A stretch of DNA of 64,000 nucleotides from Phaeobacter italicus (GTDB taxonomy: Bacteria > Pseudomonadota > Alphaproteobacteria > Rhodobacterales > Rhodobacteraceae), in assembly GCF_001258055.1 (NCBI RefSeq), contig NZ_CVRM01000031.1, positions 124,001-188,000 of the forward strand, in the 5' to 3' direction. The translations under genes were made by a program, and so were the position numbers. Positions 43,933-52,515 of this stretch are shown here, one piece after another. Positions within the stretch are counted from its first letter, which is position 1. The number at the start of each line of letters is the position of its first letter. The notes under the pieces were generated by a model. It was not told where the DNA came from. It was given only the letters and a program-made list of their open reading frames with translations, and did no database searches.

Positions 43933-45462
43933 TTACGCGGCCTCCCCCGCGACACCGGCCATCAACAGGCCGAGCTCTTTCTCATCGGTCTGATCGGCCG
44001 GGCGCTCGCCCATGATCATCCCGTCAAACATCACAGCAACCCGGTCGGACAGAGACAGGATCTCTTCCAGTTCCACAGACACCAGCAGGACAGCTTTGCC
44101 CTGGTCGCGGAGTTCCACGATTTGCTTGTGAATGAATTCAATCGCGCCGATGTCGACACCACGCGTTGGCTGACCAATCAGCAAAAGGTCAGGGTTGCGT
44201 TCGATCTCGCGCGCAACGACGATCTTTTGCTGGTTGCCACCAGAGAAGTTCTTGGCCGCCAACCACGGGTCTGGCGGGCGTACGTCGAATTTCTCCATCT
44301 TGGCCTCGGTGTCAGCGCGCAGGGCCGCGTTGTTCATCAACAGCCCGCTTTGGTATTCCGAAGCATGGTGATAGCCGAAGGCCACGTTTTCCCAGGCGTG
44401 GAAATCCATGATGAGACCTTCACGCTGGCGGTCTTCGGGGACGTGGGCCACATGAGAGGCCCGTCGCGCCCGTGCATCAGATCCTTTGCCGGACAGCGGG
44501 AGAGGGTTGCCATTCAGACGGATGGTTCCCTGGCCTTCACGCATGCCACCCAGAACCTCAAGCAGTTCAGACTGGCCGTTCCCGGCAACACCGGCAATAC
44601 CAACGATTTCGCCTGCCCGGACGGTCAGGTTCAGGTTTTTGACGCGGGCCACTCCGGCCTCGTCGACCACATTGAGGTTCTCGATCTCAAGGATAGGCTT
44701 GCCGGGGGCTGCGGGCACTTTGTCCACGCGTAGGAGAACCTTGCGGCCAACCATCAGCTCGGCGAGATGTTCGGGGTTGGTTTCGGCGGTTTTGACCGTC
44801 GCAGTCATCTGACCGCGGCGCATCACCGACACCGTGTCGGTGTATTCCATGATCTCACGCAGCTTGTGCGTGATCAGGATGATGGTTTTGCCTTCAGCCC
44901 GCAGACGATCCAGAATCCGGAACAGCTGGTCTGCCTCAGAAGGTGTCAGAACCCCGGTGGGTTCGTCGAGAATGAGGATATCTGCCTGCCGGTACAGCGC
45001 CTTGAGGATTTCAACACGCTGCTGCATGCCGACGCCGATTTCGTCGATGCGGGCGTCTGGATCGACGTTCAGTTCATATTCGCGTGCCAGCTCCTGCAGG
45101 GTTTTGCGGGCTTTGCTCAGCGAGGGTTTCAACAGCCCACCGTCCTCTGCGCCGAGGATGATGTTCTCAAGAACCGTAAAGTTTTCGACCAGTTTGAAGT
45201 GCTGGAACACCATGCCGATACCGGCAGCAATCGCCGCCTGACTGTCCGGGATCTCTGTCCGTTTCCCGTGAATCCAGATCTCTCCCTTATCGGCTTTGTA
45301 AAAGCCATAAAGGATGCTCATCAACGTTGATTTGCCAGCACCGTTCTCGCCGATGATCCCGTGAATCGTGCCGGGGGAAACACGGATCGAGATGTCCTTG
45401 TTGGCCTGTACCGGGCCAAAGGCCTTGGAGATGCCTTTTAGTTCAATTGCTGGTGCCGTCAT
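43933..45462 (-). CDS. ABC transporter double ATP-binding protein, nucleoside type
   Basis: 509 residues with two ATPase domains fused, as in RbsA/YufO. First Walker A 'GENGAGKSTLM' (about 41-51) and 'DEPTGVLTP'; the second domain has degenerate 'GVAGNGQSELLE' and 'NFSGGNQQKIVVAREIE', with 'GQPTRGVD'. I placed the start at 45462 (MTAPAIELKGISKAFG), matching family N-termini; a longer frame adds 14 residues. A hairpin lies between it and the binding protein gene. Confidence 0.92.
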   Translation of the reverse strand: MTAPAIELKGISKAFGPVQANKDISIRVSPGTIHGIIGENGAGKSTLMSILYGFYKADKGEIWIHGKRTEIPDSQAAIAAGIGMVFQHFKLVENFTVLENIILGAEDGGLLKPSLSKARKTLQELAREYELNVDPDARIDEIGVGMQQRVEILKALYRQADILILDEPTGVLTPSEADQLFRILDRLRAEGKTIILITHKLREIMEYTDTVSVMRRGQMTATVKTAETNPEHLAELMVGRKVLLRVDKVPAAPGKPILEIENLNVVDEAGVARVKNLNLTVRAGEIVGIAGVAGNGQSELLEVLGGMREGQGTIRLNGNPLPLSGKGSDARARRASHVAHVPEDRQREGLIMDFHAWENVAFGYHHASEYQSGLLMNNAALRADTEAKMEKFDVRPPDPWLAAKNFSGGNQQKIVVAREIERNPDLLLIGQPTRGVDIGAIEFIHKQIVELRDQGKAVLLVSVELEEILSLSDRVAVMFDGMIMGERPADQTDEKELGLLMAGVAGEAA

Positions 45463-45560
45463 TCGGGCTCCCCTTTCCATCCTGGTGCAACCGACAGGCC
45501 CCACCAGTCACATGTGACTGGTTAACTTGTGCAAGTTTTCGCAACCTAGGAAAAACCAAA

Positions 45561-45590
45561 CCCGGAGGCAGTCGTGGCACCGCCTCCGGG
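45561..45590 (-). terminator. attenuator-like hairpin after the binding protein gene
   Basis: CCCGGAGGC pairs perfectly with GCCTCCGGG over 12 bases and is followed on the minus strand by TTTGGTTTTT. It probably lowers read-through into the ATPase/permease genes. Confidence 0.7.
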
Positions 45591-45661
45591 CAATTTGAAA
45601 CCCCCGGACACCACCACGATCTCGAAACGATCACGGGTGGGCCGGGGGTGCTGTTCAGATA

Positions 45662-46657
45662 TCAGAACGACAGAGCCGGGCAGCTGTCGTCGGACATGTA
45701 GTCGTGCACGGAGATTTCACCGGTTGCGATTTTGGCGGCTGCATCATCAGCGGCTGCCTGCATCTCATCGGTGATCAGCGATGCGTTGTTTTCGTCAACT
45801 GCGAAACCAACACCACCGTTGGAGAGCCCCATGACAGAGAAGCCGGTCTGCAGATCCGGGCCATCAGAGAATGCCTGGAAAACAGCGTTGTCGACGCGCT
45901 TCATCATGGAGGTCAGAACCTTGCCCGGATGCAGGTGGTTCTGGTTGCTGTCAACGCCGATGGACAGGATGCCTTCGTCTGCTGCGGTTTGCAGAACGCC
46001 AACACCGGTGCCGCCTGCCGCTGCATAGACAACGTCAGCGCCCTGGCTGATCTGTGCCTTGGTCAGCTCGGAGCCCTTGACCGGGTCGTTCCATGCTGCC
46101 GGGGTGGTGCCGGTCATGTTAGCGATCACGGTGGCGTCCGGGTTCACGGCTTTTACGCCTTCAGCGTAGCCGCAGGCGAACTTGCGGATCAGCGGGATGT
46201 CCATGCCGCCGATGAAGCCAACGGTGCCGGACTTGGATGCCTTGGCTGCCAGCATGCCAACCAGATAAGAGCCTTCGTGCTCGTTGAAGACAACAGAGCG
46301 GACGTTCGGTGCATCAACAACCATGTCGATGATGACGAATTTGGTGTCCGGATAATCACCGGCAACCTGACCCAGCGCATCAGCAAAGGCAAAGCCTGCC
46401 ATTACGATCGGGTTAGCGCCAGCTTCTGCGAAACGGCGCAGGGCCTGCTCGCGCTGTGCTTCGGACTGCAGTTCGATTTCACGGAAGCTCTCGCCGGTTT
46501 CTTCTGCCCAACGCTGCGCGCCGGTAAAGGCCGCCTCGTTGAAGGATTTGTCGAACTTGCCGCCGAGGTCAAAGATCAGCGCCGGTTCTGCCAGAGCTGC
46601 ACCTGCACTCAGCGCTACAGCGGCTGCAGCGCTCATCAGGGATTTCATCAGGGTCAT
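45662..46657 (-). CDS. BMP family nucleoside-binding protein
   Basis: Periplasmic binding protein of the importer, 331 residues with signal peptide ('SLMSAAAAVALSAGAALA', cleavage likely after ALA). BMP-family blocks are 'DLGGKFDKSFNEAAFTGAQRW', 'VVFNEHEGSYLVGMLAA', 'VGFIGGMDIPLIRKF' and 'GVDSNQNHLHPGKVLTSMMK'. The ligand is probably a purine nucleoside. The start at 46657 follows a GGGAGTA site. First gene of the operon. Confidence 0.93.
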   Translation of the reverse strand: MTLMKSLMSAAAAVALSAGAALAEPALIFDLGGKFDKSFNEAAFTGAQRWAEETGESFREIELQSEAQREQALRRFAEAGANPIVMAGFAFADALGQVAGDYPDTKFVIIDMVVDAPNVRSVVFNEHEGSYLVGMLAAKASKSGTVGFIGGMDIPLIRKFACGYAEGVKAVNPDATVIANMTGTTPAAWNDPVKGSELTKAQISQGADVVYAAAGGTGVGVLQTAADEGILSIGVDSNQNHLHPGKVLTSMMKRVDNAVFQAFSDGPDLQTGFSVMGLSNGGVGFAVDENNASLITDEMQAAADDAAAKIATGEISVHDYMSDDSCPALSF

Positions 46658-46760
46658 CAGGGGTACTCCCAATTTGTTTTTCTTGTTACGATCAAATTGA
46701 CCGTTCCAACCCGTGTGCTGGAAAAAAGGTGCGACAATTTAGGCCGCAGCGGGTCGAAAG

Positions 46761-46779
46761 GGTCAACCGTTTTTTGACC
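46761..46779 (-). promoter_or_regulatory. inverted repeat upstream of the BMP gene
   Basis: GGTCAA-N7-TTGACC, perfect, 104-122 bases before the start codon in a 130-base gap. A candidate operator for the transporter, or a weak rimI terminator. Confidence 0.4.
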
Positions 46780-46787
46780 ATTTGGTG

Positions 46788-47252
46788 TTATTCTGCGCCT
46801 AGGGCCTTGCGTAACGTCGCCGTCATTAGCACAGCATCCACCGCTGGCCCATCGTCTCTTGCGTAATATCCGGGGCGTCGGCCGGTCTCTGCGAATCCAT
46901 GTGCAACGTACAGGGCACGGGCTGCTCGGTTGTCTTCGGCCACCTCCAGGAAACCCTCCGTTGCGTCACGGGCCACGGCTTCTGCCACCCAGGCCTGCAG
47001 CGTGGCACGCCCCAGCCCCTGTCGCCAACAGTCAGGGCGCGTTGCGATTGTCAGCAATTCCGCCTCGCCCGCAATGACCCGCCCCAGGGCAAAGCTGCGA
47101 CGGTCCCCCACAGCAAAAACAAACCGGCTGTCCAGCAGCGAGCCGAACTCTGCCTCTGACCAGGGGCGCGCGTTCGTGAAGGCGGCAGCGTGAACCACGG
47201 CCATTTCCCGCGGCGACAAGGCGAGGGGTGTTTTAGCGGTCGGTGTCTGCAT
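46788..47252 (-). CDS. rimI: ribosomal protein alanine acetyltransferase-like GNAT
   Basis: 154 residues with the GNAT fold: 'LLTIATRPDCWRQGLGRATL' (acetyl-CoA loop RQGLGR), 'FLEVAEDNRAARALYVAHGF' and 'GRRPGYYARDDGPAVDAVLM'. These match RimI, and its position 5 bases after tsaB is the conserved tsaB-rimI order. It would acetylate the N-terminus of a ribosomal or other protein. Confidence 0.9.
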   Translation of the reverse strand: MQTPTAKTPLALSPREMAVVHAAAFTNARPWSEAEFGSLLDSRFVFAVGDRRSFALGRVIAGEAELLTIATRPDCWRQGLGRATLQAWVAEAVARDATEGFLEVAEDNRAARALYVAHGFAETGRRPGYYARDDGPAVDAVLMTATLRKALGAE

Positions 47253-47257
47253 TGCGT

Positions 47258-47854
47258 TCAGCCGTCGATCAGGCTTGGAGGAGCATCTTTCGCCGGGGCT
47301 GCATCAGCTGCACGCAGATACAATGGTGCGGGGGGCGTGGTGTCCGACTGATAGCGGCCAGCAGCCGCGCGTGCGATCGCAGCGGCAAGGCCCGCAGGCG
47401 TTGCCTCAGCCACCAGGGTCAGCCCGTTGTCACGGGCTATGACTTCGGCCTCTGCCTGTGGCATCAGCCGCGGTGCGCCCCCCGGAGGCGTGGTGTAGAC
47501 CTGCTCGCGCGGGGCAGGCACGGCGGCGAGTGTCCCTGTTTTCTCGCGGCTTTCGAACCCATCCACGCCAACCGCAGGAATTCCAAGCCCCAATGCAAGA
47601 CCGCGCGCAGCCGAGACTGCGATGCGAATGCCGGTGAAGTTGCCAGGGCCGATTCCGACACCGATGGCATCAAGATCTGACCAAACTGCATTGCCTTCGC
47701 TCAGAACCTCTTCCAGCAGTGGCATCAGGCGCTCTGCCTGACCACGGCCCATCTCTTCGCAGCACTCTGCGAGGATGACGTCGCCACGTAGCAAAGCGGC
47801 CGCGCAATGCGCGGCCGATGTGTCAAAACCCAGGACGAGTGCGTCAGACGGCAA
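47258..47854 (-). CDS. tsaB: tRNA threonylcarbamoyladenosine synthesis protein TsaB
   Basis: 198 residues of the ASKHA fold: 'VLGFDTSAAHCAAALL' at the start, 'GRGQAERLMPLLEEVL' and 'GVGIGPGNFTGIRIAVSAARGLALGLGIP'. TsaB scaffolds TsaD in making the t6A base of ANN-decoding tRNAs. The C-terminal half is short and divergent, as usual in this group. Its 5' end overlaps the nfuA-like gene by 11 bases. Confidence 0.92.
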   Translation of the reverse strand: MPSDALVLGFDTSAAHCAAALLRGDVILAECCEEMGRGQAERLMPLLEEVLSEGNAVWSDLDAIGVGIGPGNFTGIRIAVSAARGLALGLGIPAVGVDGFESREKTGTLAAVPAPREQVYTTPPGGAPRLMPQAEAEVIARDNGLTLVAEATPAGLAAAIARAAAGRYQSDTTPPAPLYLRAADAAPAKDAPPSLIDG

Positions 47855-48407
47855 CGGGGCGTACCTCTGTGACTTCGGGGATGTAGTGGCGCAGCAGGTT
47901 TTCGATACCCATCTTCAGGGTCAGCGTCGAAGACGGACAGCCTGCGCAGGCCCCCTGCATGTGCAGATAGACAACACCACGGTCAAAGCCGTGGAAGGTG
48001 ATGTCACCACCATCCTGCGCGACAGCAGGGCGCACGCGGCTGTCCAGCAGTTCTTTGATCTGATTGACGATTTCGCCGTCTTCACCTGTGTGCTCAGCGT
48101 GGCCAGAAGTCTGTTCCCCACCTTCGGAGATCACCGGTTGGCCGGATTGGAAGTGCTCCATCACGGCACCCAGGATCGCAGGTTTGATGTGGTCCCACTC
48201 TACCCCGTCTGCTTTCGTCACGGTGACGAAATCATTGCCGAAGAAGACACCGGTAACTCCGGACACAGCAAAGATGCGCTGCGCCAGCGGCGAAGAGCCA
48301 GCAGCCTCTGCGCTGGGGAAGTCGGCGGTGCCCATCTCCAGTACGGTCTGGCCCGGCAGGAATTTCAGCGTCGCCGGGTTGGGCGTGGATTCGGTCTGAA
48401 TGAACAT
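47844..48407 (-). CDS. NifU-like Fe-S cluster carrier protein
   Basis: 187 residues: N-terminal Nfu_N domain ('MFIQTESTPNPATLKFLPGQTV', 'FGNDFVTVTKAD') and C-terminal NifU domain with the cluster-binding CAGCPSS near residue 150. A cluster-delivery role like NfuA is expected. Overlap with tsaB implies co-expression of the three genes. Confidence 0.92.
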   Translation of the reverse strand: MFIQTESTPNPATLKFLPGQTVLEMGTADFPSAEAAGSSPLAQRIFAVSGVTGVFFGNDFVTVTKADGVEWDHIKPAILGAVMEHFQSGQPVISEGGEQTSGHAEHTGEDGEIVNQIKELLDSRVRPAVAQDGGDITFHGFDRGVVYLHMQGACAGCPSSTLTLKMGIENLLRHYIPEVTEVRPVAV

Positions 48408-48505
48408 GTCGGGCCTCCTTAAAGCGTGGCAGAGATATGCGCCTCTGATGCGCCTAAGTCAAGTTTTGGAACGATTCTAAATCGTGAGGGCAGGCAGGCG
48501 CCATC

Positions 48506-48961
48506 TCATGTGATGGCTTCGAGTTTTTCCTTGGAGAGATCACCGGGAACGATGGTGATCGGAACAGGTAGGCTGCCCGAAGAACGGCTGAGCTGTGTTA
48601 CCAACGGACCCGGGCCTTTGCGATCATCTCCTGCGCCCAAGACCAAAACGCCGATTTCGGGGTCTGCCTCGATCTGAGCGATGATTTCGGGAACGGCTTC
48701 ACCTTCGCGAATGACAAGTTCGGGTTCAATCCCCTGACGGTCGCGCATCCACTTGGCGAAAACCTCGAAATGGGCGTGGATCCGTTCACGGGCCTCTTCA
48801 CGCATCACTTCGCCAACACCGATCCAGTGGTTGAACTCATCTGGGGGAATCACCGACAGGATCTCAACACCGCCGCCTGTGTTGGCGGCGCGCATTGCGG
48901 CAAAGCGCATTGCGTTCAGACACTCACGGCTGTCATCCAGTACCACAAGAAATTTGCGCAT
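48506..48961 (-). CDS. universal stress protein family (UspA)
   Basis: 151 residues: 'KFLVVLDDSRECLNAMRFAA' at the N-terminus and the ATP-binding pattern 'VLGAGDDRKGPGPL' with a Ser-Ser-Gly and 'PVPITIVPG' at the C-terminus. Probably nucleotide-binding. The gene stands alone between nfuA-like and the aminotransferase gene. Confidence 0.85.
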   Translation of the reverse strand: MRKFLVVLDDSRECLNAMRFAAMRAANTGGGVEILSVIPPDEFNHWIGVGEVMREEARERIHAHFEVFAKWMRDRQGIEPELVIREGEAVPEIIAQIEADPEIGVLVLGAGDDRKGPGPLVTQLSRSSGSLPVPITIVPGDLSKEKLEAIT

Positions 48962-49048
48962 AATGATCCTCAGGTTGTTCCGAACGGATCATGGCGCAAG
49001 CGACTGCGAGGCGCAATAGACCTGCAAGCCCGGTGAAATGTCAGCTGT

Positions 49049-49918
49049 TTACGCCGCGCCTTCGCTGGTTGCCCAGTCCCAATACAGCTCGCGCACCCGC
49101 CGGGTCACGGGCCCGATCTGGTATTGACGATCATCGAACGCGGTGACCGGGGTGACCTTGCTCATGTTGCCGGACATAAAGACCTCATCTGCGGCCTCGA
49201 AATCTGCGTAACCCAGTACGGTTTCATGCACGGTAACGCCGTCAGCACGCAGGTTGGCGATGTGGCGTGCACGGGTAATCCCAGCAAGGAAGGTGCCATT
49301 GGCGATGGGTGTGAACACCTCGCCATCACGCACCATAAAGATATTGGCCGTCGCGGTTTCGGCAACGTTGCCCATGGCATCCAGCGCCATTGCGTTGCTG
49401 AAGCCTTTCGCCCGAGCTTCGCGCAGCATGCGGGCGTTGTTGGGATAAAGACAGCCGGCCTTGGCGTTGACCACGGCATTTTCCAGAACCGGTCGCCGGA
49501 ACGATGTGCGGGTCAGTGTCGCGGCTGCTGTTGGGGCCGCCATCGGGATTTCTTCGAGGCACAGAGCAAATCGGGTAGATTCGGGGTCGGGGGCAATCGT
49601 GGTGGCATCCCCATCGGCTGCCCAGTACATCGGGCGGATGTAAACAGCGGCACCTGCGCCAAACTGCGCCAGGCCTTCCTTGGCGATGTCCACCATGTCC
49701 TGGGTGTTGACGGTGGGTTCCATCATCAACGCACGGGCAGACGCGTTGGCGCGGGCACAATGCAGATCCAGATCCGGGGTGACCCCATCGAACAGACGTG
49801 CGCCATCAAACACGGAGGAGCCGAGCCAGGAGGCGTGATCTGCCGCCTTCATGATCGCAACATCACCTTCATGCCAGCTGCCGTTGAAGTAGGTGCGGAT
49901 GGTGCTGCTGATCGCCAT
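49049..49918 (-). CDS. branched-chain amino acid aminotransferase-type (class IV)
   Basis: 289 residues, fold IV PLP enzyme: 'YFNGSWHEGDVAIMKAADHASWLGSSVFDGARLFDG', PLP lysine in 'VVNAKAGCLYPNNARML', 'GNVAETATANIFMV' and 'VFMSGNMSKVTPV' (cofactor/substrate loop). The sequence is of the IlvE/BCAT group but shorter and somewhat divergent, so a D-amino acid or other related specificity is possible. I used the ATG at 49918, just upstream of the conserved N-terminus. Confidence 0.85.
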   Translation of the reverse strand: MAISSTIRTYFNGSWHEGDVAIMKAADHASWLGSSVFDGARLFDGVTPDLDLHCARANASARALMMEPTVNTQDMVDIAKEGLAQFGAGAAVYIRPMYWAADGDATTIAPDPESTRFALCLEEIPMAAPTAAATLTRTSFRRPVLENAVVNAKAGCLYPNNARMLREARAKGFSNAMALDAMGNVAETATANIFMVRDGEVFTPIANGTFLAGITRARHIANLRADGVTVHETVLGYADFEAADEVFMSGNMSKVTPVTAFDDRQYQIGPVTRRVRELYWDWATSEGAA

Positions 49919-50043
49919 GTCGGGCCTCGTCGAAGGTAAGAAAAAGGTATCGGTTGGCCAGAGCCTAGGTAGCAATGGGTCAGAGGTCCAGACCTTTTCA
50001 CGCTCCCTGTACAGACGTGATAAGCCCCGATGAGGCGTTTCCT

Positions 50044-50811
50044 TTATCCTGCTTCGGGGGCATCCAGACCCAACTCTCGCAGGGCTGCGCGGGTCTCGCT
50101 GATCCAGCGGGCGCGCAGATCGCCATTGCTGCGGTGGCGCAGGCCAAAACCGGTGAGCATGTCCAATTTCTCGGAGCTCTCACTGCCGAAGCTCATCGCA
50201 ACTCGCGGCCACCAGTAGGATATCGATTCCTGCAGCATCTCTGTGCCGCCCTCCTGCACCAGCCGTGCGAGCCCCTCGTTTGCCAAGCGGACATGATCTG
50301 CCTCAATCGGGGCGATGGCGCGGAAGGCTTCGGCGAGGGGCTGATAGGACACCATCGACAGTTCGGCCAACTGAATTGCAACCGCACGTCCCATCAAAAG
50401 GTTCATGACAACCGCATCGGCCCAGCCCTCGATCGGATAGTTGAAAACTGCCAGCCGCATGTCGTGCTTTGATCTTGCGGTGTCGACCGCTGCTTCACGG
50501 GGCAGGCGCGCGGTCCAAGGGTGATGATCGACATAGCGCTCTGTATCAGCGCCAAAATCGGCCATCACCTGCAGGACACGATCTGCATTGGACGTCTTTT
50601 CCAGAACAATGCGCGCAGCGGCCATGCGGGATTTAATGCCCGGTCCTTCGTTGATGATGTCGACAAATCCCGCAGCACCGGCAAGCGCGCTGTCAACAAA
50701 TGTTGCCATCAATTTCAGGAGCTCGGCGCGATAGCGTGGTGGGACATTGGTCGGATTGCTCAGAACCCCTCCGGCGGCCAGGTAGCTTTCAATGCTCATC
50801 TCGTCTGCCAT
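50044..50811 (-). CDS. additional phenylacetate-catabolic ferritin-like protein
   Basis: 255 residues. The middle part ('PIEGWADAVVMNLLMGRAVAIQLAEL', then 'IAPIEADHVRLANEGLARLV') is recognisably PaaA/PaaC-like, with one ExxH motif (EADH). The first diiron half-site is not obvious, since PaaA shows EAGH and ESFH. It may be a degenerate or specialised subunit. It follows paaE by 46 bases on the same strand, as the last gene of the paa run. Confidence 0.65.
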   Translation of the reverse strand: MADEMSIESYLAAGGVLSNPTNVPPRYRAELLKLMATFVDSALAGAAGFVDIINEGPGIKSRMAAARIVLEKTSNADRVLQVMADFGADTERYVDHHPWTARLPREAAVDTARSKHDMRLAVFNYPIEGWADAVVMNLLMGRAVAIQLAELSMVSYQPLAEAFRAIAPIEADHVRLANEGLARLVQEGGTEMLQESISYWWPRVAMSFGSESSEKLDMLTGFGLRHRSNGDLRARWISETRAALRELGLDAPEAG

Positions 50812-50857
50812 CGTCCAATATCCCTTTTGCTAAAACCACTCTTTGGCGTTCTGACCC

Positions 50858-51931
50858 TTATTGATCGTAGTCGACAACAACCTTGTCGCTGACCGGGTAG
50901 GCCTGACAGGACAGAACGTAGCCCTTTTCGACCTCGTAGTCTTCCAATGCGTGATTGGCGACCATTTCGACCTCGCCCTCCAGCACCTTGCAGCGACAGG
51001 TGGAGCAGACGCCGGCCTTACAGGCGTATGGCGCGTCCATTGCGTTTTCCAGCGCAGCGTCCAGCAGGGTCATGTCCTTGCCCATCTCAACGGTCTGGGT
51101 TGCACCGTCCAGCGTAATCGCCGCCTTTGTCTGGTTGGCACTTGCCCCTGTTCCAGTGGCTGTGGCCTTGCGTTTAGCGCGGCCCGGTTGGGCAGAGGCG
51201 AAGAGTTCGAATTTGATCTGGCTATCGCTCAGACCAGCAGTGCGCAGTGCGGCGGCGATGCCCAGCATCATCGGCTCTGGGCCGCAGATGAAGGCGGTAT
51301 CGACGGACTGGATGTCGATCCAGTGCTGAAACAGCTGGGCGCATTTCTCTTCGGTCACCAGACCGGTGAACAGGTCGATTTCCTGGGCGTCCGACTCCAG
51401 AATATGGATCACGTTGAAGCGGCCCATGTAGAGGTTTTTCAGATCTTCCAGCTCCTCGCGGAACATGATCGTGTTCACGCCCTTGTTGGCATAGACCAGC
51501 GTGAAGGACGAGTTGGGTTCCGCGTCCAGCGTGGTCTTGAGGATCGACAGCACAGGGGTGATGCCAGAACCGCCGGCAAAGCCCAGATAGTTTTTCTCGG
51601 CCCCTGCCTCGAGTGCAGTAAAGAAGGTTCCCATCGGCGGCATCGCTTGCAGGGTGTCGCCCGCCTTCAGCTCGGTGTTAGCCCAGGTCGAGAATGCGCC
51701 GCCGTCAACGCGCTTGATGCCGACCTGCAGGATGCCTTCGTCACGGCCTGCACAGATCGAGTAGCTGCGGCGCAGCTCCTCGCCGTCGAAGTCGCGGCGG
51801 AAGGTCAGGTACTGGCCTTGGGTGAAATCGAATTCCTCAGCCGCGCCGTTCACGGGCTTCAGGGTAACAACCACCGCATCGCGGATGGTTTTGCGGACGT
51901 CGGTGACTTCTAGGTCGTGAAAGCGCGCCAT
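50858..51931 (-). CDS. paaE: phenylacetyl-CoA epoxidase reductase subunit PaaE
   Basis: Electron supply to the epoxidase. 357 residues: FNR-like FAD domain ('RRSYSICAG', 'GAFSTWAN'), NAD(P) domain ('GFAGGSGITPVLSIL', 'FICGPEPMM') and a C-terminal plant-type [2Fe-2S] domain, 'YACKAGVCSTCRCKVLEG' with the last Cys in 'YVLSCQAYP'. I start it at 51931 (MARFHDLEV) after a GAGGAGA site; the longer open frame covers paaD out of frame. Confidence 0.95.
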   Translation of the reverse strand: MARFHDLEVTDVRKTIRDAVVVTLKPVNGAAEEFDFTQGQYLTFRRDFDGEELRRSYSICAGRDEGILQVGIKRVDGGAFSTWANTELKAGDTLQAMPPMGTFFTALEAGAEKNYLGFAGGSGITPVLSILKTTLDAEPNSSFTLVYANKGVNTIMFREELEDLKNLYMGRFNVIHILESDAQEIDLFTGLVTEEKCAQLFQHWIDIQSVDTAFICGPEPMMLGIAAALRTAGLSDSQIKFELFASAQPGRAKRKATATGTGASANQTKAAITLDGATQTVEMGKDMTLLDAALENAMDAPYACKAGVCSTCRCKVLEGEVEMVANHALEDYEVEKGYVLSCQAYPVSDKVVVDYDQ

Positions 51932-51941
51932 CAGGGTCTCC

Positions 51942-52415
51942 TCAGATGCACTTGAAATAATCAAAGGGTTCGAGGCAGTCCTGGCAGCGCCAGTGGGCCT
52001 TGCAGGGGGTCGAGCCGAACTGGCTGACCTTGGTGACACGTGTGCTGCCGCAGTGCGGGCATTTTTCCGGGCCACCCGCGGGCTGGGGCGGGGCGATGCC
52101 GTATTCCTCCAGCTTGGTGCGGCCTTTTTCCGACAGCCAATCGGTAGTCCAGGCCGGCGAAATCTGCGTTTTGAGCCGCAGATCAGTGATGCCGTGGTCG
52201 CGCAGGGCGGTCTCAATATCCATAGCGATGACAGAGGTGGCCGGGCAGCCGGAATAGGTCGGGGTGACGGTGACCACCAAAGTCTCGCCCTCCCAAGCCA
52301 CATCGCGGATGATGCCAAGGTCCACCAGAGAGATCACCGGGATTTCCGGGTCGGGCACGGCGTCGAGCCACTCCCAGATCTGGTCGATGTTTGGCTGAGC
52401 TATCGCTTGGCTCAT
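51942..52415 (-). CDS. paaD: PaaD, phenylacetyl-CoA epoxidase maturation protein
   Basis: 157 residues: N-terminal MIP18/DUF59 domain ('WLDAVPDPEIPVISLVDLGIIRDV', 'TPTYSGCPAT') and C-terminal zinc/iron-binding half 'CPHCGSTRVTKVSQFGSTPCKAHWRCQDCLEPFDYFKCI'. It probably helps load iron or Fe-S clusters. Ten bases separate it from paaE. Confidence 0.94.
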   Translation of the reverse strand: MSQAIAQPNIDQIWEWLDAVPDPEIPVISLVDLGIIRDVAWEGETLVVTVTPTYSGCPATSVIAMDIETALRDHGITDLRLKTQISPAWTTDWLSEKGRTKLEEYGIAPPQPAGGPEKCPHCGSTRVTKVSQFGSTPCKAHWRCQDCLEPFDYFKCI

Positions 52416-52467
52416 GCGGTTACCCTCATTGGCTCTTCCGCCCGACCTCCTTCGCGGAAGCGGGCCT

Positions 52468-52492
52468 CACCCCCCGCCTGAAGCCGGGGGTG
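52468..52492 (-). other. hairpin in the paaC-paaD gap
   Basis: CACCCCC pairs with GGGGGTG (11-base loop) inside the 100-base gap between paaC and paaD. It may tune read-through or mRNA stability. Confidence 0.35.
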
Positions 52493-52515
52493 CCCTCAGT
52501 TTTTTGGCCGTGGCC

